Source: Micrasema longulum
Taxonomy: Eukaryota > Arthropoda > Insecta > Trichoptera > Brachycentridae
Length of the DNA: 64,000 nucleotides
Reading direction: 5' to 3'
NCBI GenBank assembly: GCA_022494885.1
Contig: JAGVSM010003818.1
Location: forward strand, 186,001-250,000
Shown: positions 58,045-64,000 of the stretch, piece by piece
Numbering within the stretch: position 1 is the stretch's first letter
Layout: each line of letters begins with the position of its first letter
Notes under the pieces: model-generated
Databases searched by the model: none
Seen by the model: only the letters and a program-made list of their open reading frames with translations
Told to the model about the DNA's origin: nothing
Position numbers and translations under genes: made by a program

Positions 58045-58079
58045 ACAACACCGTCTCGGAAACAAGTATGGAGAAATCG
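58045..58079 (+). CDS. doubtful 35-bp micro-exon candidate of the kinase
   Basis: TTGTCAG ends at 58044 and GTAGGT starts at 58080. Joined to exon 6 in phase 1, the sequence would give Asp (expected at this place in insect class II DYRKs), then NTVSETSMEKS, and leave in phase 0. Against it: the family normally has a Ser-Lys/Arg-Gly-x-Pro-Arg segment after FFD, which this does not resemble; the polypyrimidine tract is weak; and a 35-bp open segment between AG and GT is easily found by chance. Confidence 0.15.
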
Positions 58080-61006
58080 GTAGGTTTCGTTTTTCATCGT
58101 CATTTTTTAGATTAAAAATTTTGACGGCAATAAAATCAAAAGAATATAATTTTTCGAATACTGGAAAATAGTTTTTAAATTTTGTATTTTACTTACCACA
58201 CTTAAATAATACCTACTGTAAATTTAAGTTTTTTCCTAAAACTGTTATAATTTTTAAAAAAAACATTTGATTATATACTTACATACATATTTGTATGTAA
58301 TTTTTTATCTTTATTTGCAAATATATCTATACAGCATAATGTAATTCGAAACTTTAAAAAAATTAATTAGATTCATCTTTATCAGACCTACATATTGTCA
58401 TGTTATATCATTTAACGCTTGAATTTAAATTTTCTTCCTATCATGTCAAAACCCTCTGGACGTTTACAATAACAAATAAATAAATATATTGGGCGTGTTT
58501 ATACAAGTCAATGTTAGCTTGGTTCACCAATAGGTACTAAGACATTAACATCGGCTTTTTAAATATTTGAAATCATTTTACACGTATTTGTAGAAAAATC
58601 AGTTTAAAATCACGTCATATTAATTTACTTCTTTTTTAACTGTTTTCAAAAAATTACAAATATTACAACAAATATGGAATACCCATTAAAAAAAGAAACG
58701 TTAAATTCTCTTAGGTTTTTTTTTTAACAATGTTTACTGTTTTGGATGGCTAATTGAACACTTAAGTGTGTAAAAATTTTGTTATTTAATTTTATATCAG
58801 ACTTATTTAAAATATGTATTAATTGAATTCATAACGTGTAGGTTCTTCATTTGAATTTAATACGATTGCATTTATTGTAGAAACGTATTACTTTTTCATG
58901 TGGCTAGGTAAAAAACGATAATTTAAATAAATCCTTAAAATAATAACCAACTTAAATGTAGCCCAATGTTAGGCTTTATAAATAAAACTGCAATTGTTTT
59001 AGTTTTTACATTCATTAGCCTTTTAATAATTAAAACAAAAACAGTTTTTCTGTAGTTTCATAAATAGTTAGGTGCTTCGAAACAATTTGATTTTGGATGA
59101 AATCATTTCAAACATCGTTACGGATCATTTAAGTGCCCGTAGAATTTGAATAATGAGAACATTTTTTGTAAAAAGTGGGTATCTCAGGTGATCTCATGGT
59201 GGTTGAGAAATTGCTAAGAGGGTCAACTGTGATTTAACTTTCGTAGGTACGTTTTACTTCACAAGGACTCATGTGCAAAAACTCTCGTAAAATGTCATAA
59301 TGTTACCCAATACCATAATATAAACCCACAGTAAATAATCAAATAAATCATTTTGTAACTTCGTTATTAGCATGGCCTGGTTTAATGGTTGTGAGATGAC
59401 AATCTTACGTATTTCATAAATGGTATTTTGTGTGCTTACTACAACATAGAAAATGTATTTGATAGATATTGAAGAAAAATTAATATGCAGGAATTTTATG
59501 AAGATATTTCACAATATAGTCCCACAGGAGGGTATTTTTACTAATCGAGAATAACTTTAAAAATATATCAAATATTCAAATTCGATTTTAATGACTGTAA
59601 TGATATAAGTATCAATGTATATTTTTAAAATAATTTCTGCGTTCTGGCGTCGTGTTACGCGTTATGATGTCGCACGTTATGCCCCCCGTGCTTCTCATAA
59701 ATATTGCGAAAATATATGGCGCAGTAGCGTAATACTTGCCGTTCGTCGAAACGTCCCGTTTCCAGGTCATTCTAAATATGCGTATTAAAAACCAATGTAG
59801 AAAATCATCCGACGTCGCACGGAAAAAAAATACCATTTCCATTGTAATTCTTTATTTATTCAAAAATAATAGAAATAAAAAATGTGAAACGACCCTTTCG
59901 ATATTTTTCAATACTTTTTCTCATGCATCTTTCGTTTACTTAAGCGAATTTTGTTGAATTTAATTTAAATTCAAGAATTCGATATAGGGCTCAGTTCTTG
60001 GTAATTAATAACTAAAGCACAACTAAAAGTGTATTTAAGAGGTAAATGAAGAAACTTTCAACAACAATAATAATTTATAACGCCATTTTCCTGAAGGAAT
60101 GAGCAGAAAAGATAGAACTCCACGATACTCATCTTTTCTTACCGACCACGCTTCTACATTCATTCATCTTTTCATACATGCACGACAATTATTCCCACAT
60201 TCAATATGTCCGTCTTCTAGTATTAATACTAAATGTTATTACATATTAGCAGAGATAGAAATAGTAAAATAAGGCATAGAAAAGTCGGTAAGTGGTTATA
60301 TAAAAATATTTCAAAGCATGTAGTAAATTTTTTGACCACAAAATAAATGCCTTAAATATTTGAAGTATAAGTGAATTGGATTTGTCATGGTATATCTTTT
60401 TCGTTCTTTCTCGTTATATGAATCCATCTAATTTCGCGTCGTCAATCTTCTTAGTCATTCTTTCGCTGTCTATTCTCTCTATATCCACATGCATAAAACC
60501 AACGTACCACCCCTTACTAAATGTTGTCGATAATGCTTGTCTCCGCTTTGCAAACTGCACGGAGCTCGACATTTGTACACCAATGATACATACGAGTAGT
60601 TTTAAGACACATTCGCCAGAAAGATCGTATTTTTCAGCATTTAGCCAACTTGAGTTCTTGGAATTTCAATGTTATTATTATTTAATATTATACTAATTAA
60701 TTAAACCATTTTGTTCTTTTTACGACCCTGTTTTGATCTTTGCTTTTTTTTTATTTGTGAAGTAATTTTTTTGCAGTTCATGTTTTACGAAATTTGTGTT
60801 TTTTTTTCAATTATGGTCAATCGAACGGGGGCGTTTATATTTGATGAGCGAAAGATGACCACATACTTAAATACATTTACTGTTATACCTATCTTATTAG
60901 ATAATATTCCTCAACGTTGTTGCATACCTTAGGTGGCTAAAAGTTTAACTACTACGAGCGACCTGCTTTTGAATTTTTGGAGGCGGACTACTAGCACTGA
61001 AAGTAG

Positions 61007-61262
61007 TATCATCATAATTCCCTTTCCGCACCTTATGATGCATAGGACAATGCATTGGTAAACCAATCGCAGCGTATCTTGATCATTTTTTGTTACATTG
61101 ATGTAAGATGATCAGTTTTACGCTTTACGTCTAGGGTCTATGAAATATTCTAATGTATAAACGCCCTTTTAAATAAATATTTCATGTCAGCCATGTCAGG
61201 AATCTAACCCGAGACCTCTTGCATGGTATGCAAATGCACTAACCACTACACCAGGAAGGCGA
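61007..61262 (-). mobile_element. SINE family C
   Basis: On minus: GGTGTAGTGGTTAGTGCATT, box B with a change (GGGTTAGATTCCTGAC), ATTTCATAGACCCTAGACGT, GATCAAGATACGCTGCGATT, TTTACCAATGCATTGTCC and a GGTGCGGAAAGGGAATTATG end. Full layout. Confidence 0.87.
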
Positions 61263-62484
61263 CTGAAAGTAGTAAAAAGTCAAACATAAGTTTAAATAAA
61301 AATAAACATAGATAATACCAATACTAATTCAACAGCACTTATGATTTTCTTGTTGTATTACTGTAGAATGTTTTATTATTTAAACTTTCTACTGAATATG
61401 CTGTATAATTTTTAGGTTTTTTTTAAATTTTTATAAATCTTGGGTTTAAGAAAATTTATGTTTTAAATAATATATATTTATATATTAAGCCAAATATGTT
61501 AGTATTATAAATGTTTGTAAAATGCAGATTTTCTATTTTCCCACAAGCATAAAAATACTATGTAAATAAATCGAGATTTTAGATTTATTAACTGAAGCAA
61601 TACGCTTATTATTAGCTTAATAATTCGTAAATATTTACTATGTAATATCGGAGGGCGCGCTGAAAACATGATATTCCATATTTTCAGCAAGCTTATCGTA
61701 ATTTTGTTTATAGCTACTTATTCGTAAACATGCTGTCAAATGGTCATCTGTCAAACTGGAGTGACGTTTTTTTTTTATAGCATTCATTGTAGAAAATGTA
61801 AATTCGCAGAGGAAAGTAGGAAAGGAAAGAAAAGAGTCAAAGAAGTTAAATACGCAGTACGTCTTCAAAATCATGGATATTTTTCTTCGCAAAATAAATT
61901 TCAAAATTGCTTTGCAGAGAAGTTCGTAATTTCAAACATATATCGCATCAGACATAGGCGGGCGACTAGGAATGGGTATGCGGTTGACCGCGGTCGACAC
62001 GACGCTTTGGTCACCCATGTTGTATATTGTTTGAACCGTATAATTGCAACATTAATTGTGCCTAGTTTACTTAACATTATATATGTTATACGATTCCTTA
62101 GTAAAACGTTTGCGTGCTATTTTATAAACGTCCAGGAGAGCTGAAAAAAGATCTAAACTAAAACATTTTAGTATTTTGTACAGTTTTCCAGAATGAATAA
62201 CCTTTTTAATTATTGGTGTCGTTTTTTTTATGTGTATTAACTGAAATATTGACTAAAACTGTTGAAAACTAAAATTTTTAAAAAAATACACATGGTCCCT
62301 TCAGGCATTTGACTACTGATTTATAATTGAAGACATCCGTGGATGAAGGCGTTATATCGCAAATTAAAAAAAAAAACTTTTTACCGAGACGAAGATTTTT
62401 ATCTTTTTTTATATAAAACCAACTACACCAGCAGAAAACCAATTTTGAGAGCGAACGAAGGTGTTATTTTATCAATAATTGTAC

Positions 62485-62752
62485 TGGTGTTGGTCTCGTG
62501 GTGTAATGGTCGGCAAATTTCCCTACCATGCAAGAGGTCTCGGGTTCGATTCCCGACGTGGTTGATATGAAAATATTTATTTTAAAGGGTGTTTTTATAC
62601 TGGAATATTTCATAGTCTATGGACTGGTACCTGAAGCGTTAAGCTGATCAACTTACCTTTACGTAACAAAAATGATCTAGATACGCTGAAATTGGTGTAC
62701 CAATGCAATGCCCTATGCACCATTAGGTGCGGAAAGAGAGTGATGAAGATGT
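62485..62752 (+). mobile_element. SINE family C, intact box B
   Basis: GGTCTCGTGGTGTAATGGTC, then GGGTTCGATTCCCGACGTGG as a perfect box B, ATTTCATAGTCTATGGACTG, GGTACCTGAAGCGTTAAGCT, TACGCTGAAATTGGTGTACC, AATGCAATGCCCTATGCACC and GGTGCGGAAAGAGAGTGATG. It looks like the most complete copy and can serve as the local reference. No acceptor stem, so not a tRNA gene. Confidence 0.9.
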
Positions 62753-63518
62753 ACCGGTGTTCAAAACTTTAATCCCAGATATCCGTGCTTTTTGTTTTTA
62801 TCACATTGCACCTTTATCCATTCATGTCTTCAATTATGTTGATATTTCATTAAAAAATGTTCTGATTGTTTTTTAAAATATTTTTATTACAGTTCAAATG
62901 CATTGACATATTTTTTAATATAAAAATATCAAGTTATGTTTCATTTATGAGTACCCATAAGTATATTCTCACACTCCGTTAAAATATCGATCAATCTTAT
63001 TTATTGAAATAAAGTTTAATAAAAAAAGCATATAATAAATAATATTATGCAGCAATTGTGCATACTAACATAAAATATTAAGGAATAAAACGTAATAGTA
63101 TAATCTTGCACTGTCAAGATTTGAATTAAAAAACCTACATTATTAAAAGTGATTTCACATGCGAGATATTTTGTGTTTACTCAATCTTTTGCTGGTTGTA
63201 AATTGCATCAAGCATCAAGTATGTTGTATATTTAAGTAGTTTTGTTAGTAAAGTAATAAATGTCTACTTGATTGATTTATCTAGAATCTAAGCATTTCAA
63301 AGATAATTCAACAATTTCCCTGTGAATAAATGTGAATAAAGTATATCTCTAGCCAAGATACATCAAACATAAGTCAAACTATTCATATAACCGTGTAAAA
63401 TGGTTAAACTGTATAATGTAACTGGATTACAAATTATATTTAACCTGTATCTTTATTCACCGCTCGTTAATTTATAGAGTTACGTTCATATCAACGAGAT
63501 TTTAGTTATAGTAAATTA

Positions 63519-63592
63519 ACATGTTACAACCGAGATGGAGACCATTATACAGAAAGGAATCCATCCATAACTGTAGGCATAAACAGGGCTTA
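63519..63592 (+). mobile_element. FB-E fragment (start of element)
   Basis: AATTAACATGTTACAACCGA and GATGGAGACCATTATACAGA, then GTAGGCATAAACAGGGCTTA. The family sequence then stops, and other sequence begins (a TTTATTTATTATACATACGG stretch also found, diverged, at about 14330-14400). Confidence 0.65.
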
Positions 63593-63660
63593 TTTATTTA
63601 TTATACATACGGACTAAGCTAATTACAACAGTTATATAAAGAAAAAAAATACATAAAAAG

Positions 63661-64000
63661 CTATTTACAAAGCAATTATTGAACCACACGTTAACTACTG
63701 TAGTAGCATTTTATTTTTATCAAACAAAGAAAACATAGATAAACTAACTGTATTACAAAATAAAGCCTTTAGAATCATTTTGAAAAAAAACAGATATACG
63801 AGGGTAAAGTCGATGGTAAATGAAATGAAATTATTAACATATAAACAAAGAATATTTTACAATACAATGATATTGGTTCATAAAATTATAAACTCTAATA
63901 AAAAAACAGAATTTTGGAAAAAAATTGATCGGAACCATCATGAACACAATCACAATACTAGAGAAAAGAACAAAATTAGACTTCCATTTAGGAAAAAGGC
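63661..64000 (+). pseudogene. CR1/Jockey-like LINE, young 5'-truncated copy, cut by window end
   Basis: Open without interruption for the visible 340 bp: YKAIIEPHVNYCSSILFLSN, KENIDKLTVLQNKAFRIILK, KNRYTRVKSMVNEMKLLTYK, then FYNTMILVHKIINSNKKTEF and EKNKIRLPFRKK. It is almost identical to the reverse complement of 49248-49587, with three substitutions that I could see. The match starts abruptly at 63661, which marks a 5' truncation typical of LINE insertion. The C-terminus lies beyond the window. Confidence 0.9.

Larger units (their letters stand above)
57455..64000 (+). other. intron 6, incomplete at window end
   Basis: Opens with a consensus donor GTGAGT. Holds a well-kept SINE A (57630), two SINE C copies (61007, 62485), an FB-E start (63519) and a young LINE (63661). 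Stretches 57810-61000 (apart from the doubtful micro-exon), 61270-62480 and 62760-63510 have no gene that I can support. The 59640-59780 part is CpG-richer than its surroundings. Confidence 0.7.

Noticed and set aside
61740..62144. 134-codon plus frame in intron 6, tested as a further kinase exon
   Set aside because: No DYRK C-lobe motif, no fitting acceptor and donor, and no other domain recognised.
62485..62560. tRNA gene (perfect box B)
   Set aside because: No acceptor stem; it is followed by the family C SINE body.
1..64000. CRISPR arrays, operons, bacterial promoters or prophage
   Set aside because: The window is clearly eukaryotic (spliced kinase gene, SINEs, LINEs); no regular spaced repeats were seen.

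Overview
This is a window of an animal nuclear genome, most likely an insect and probably a moth or butterfly (Lepidoptera). It is AT-rich and intron-dominated, and crowded with small transposon remnants: tRNA-headed SINEs, several clades of decayed non-LTR retrotransposons (LINEs), foldback and MITE-like elements, and microsatellites. The insect assignment rests on the wording of the kinase exons and on LINE endonuclease/reverse-transcriptase C-termini of a kind very common in Lepidoptera. It is an inference, not a proof.

The only host gene I can support is one plus-strand gene for a class II DYRK dual-specificity kinase (DYRK2-like, related to Drosophila smi35A). Six exons have consistent splice sites and phases: 450-657, 9850-10013, 29901-30178, 45371-45509, 47985-48156 and 57311-57454. 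Joined, they encode about 368 residues: a Gly-rich N-terminal stretch, the NAPA and DYRK-homology region, the glycine-rich loop, the catalytic Lys and Glu, the HCD catalytic loop, DFG, the YTY activation loop, and the start of the C-lobe. The start codon lies upstream of base 1. The last third of the kinase domain lies downstream of the window, apart from one doubtful 35-base micro-exon candidate at 58045-58079.

Layout: 1-449 is upstream intron. Introns 1 to 5 are about 9.2, 19.9, 15.2, 2.5 and 9.2 kb. The window ends inside intron 6. Intron 1 holds a 587-bp MITE with perfect 35-bp ends, a palindromic MITE and LINE ends. Intron 2 holds a 129-bp near-perfect hairpin, a foldback element with 13-bp target duplications, a 200-bp tandem duplication and paired dispersed repeats. 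Intron 3 holds RNase H-type, R1-like and CR1/Jockey-like LINE remnants, two more copies of the foldback element and several SINEs. Intron 5 holds a 1.5-kb decayed reverse transcriptase and a LINE fragment inserted in a SINE. Intron 6 ends in a LINE that is almost identical to one in intron 5.

No operon, CRISPR array, intact transposase or functional tRNA was found. The strongest candidate for something undescribed is the foldback family (called FB-E here): about 480 bp full length, internal inverted repeats, a unique tail outside them on one side only, and 12-13 bp target duplications at three independent insertions.
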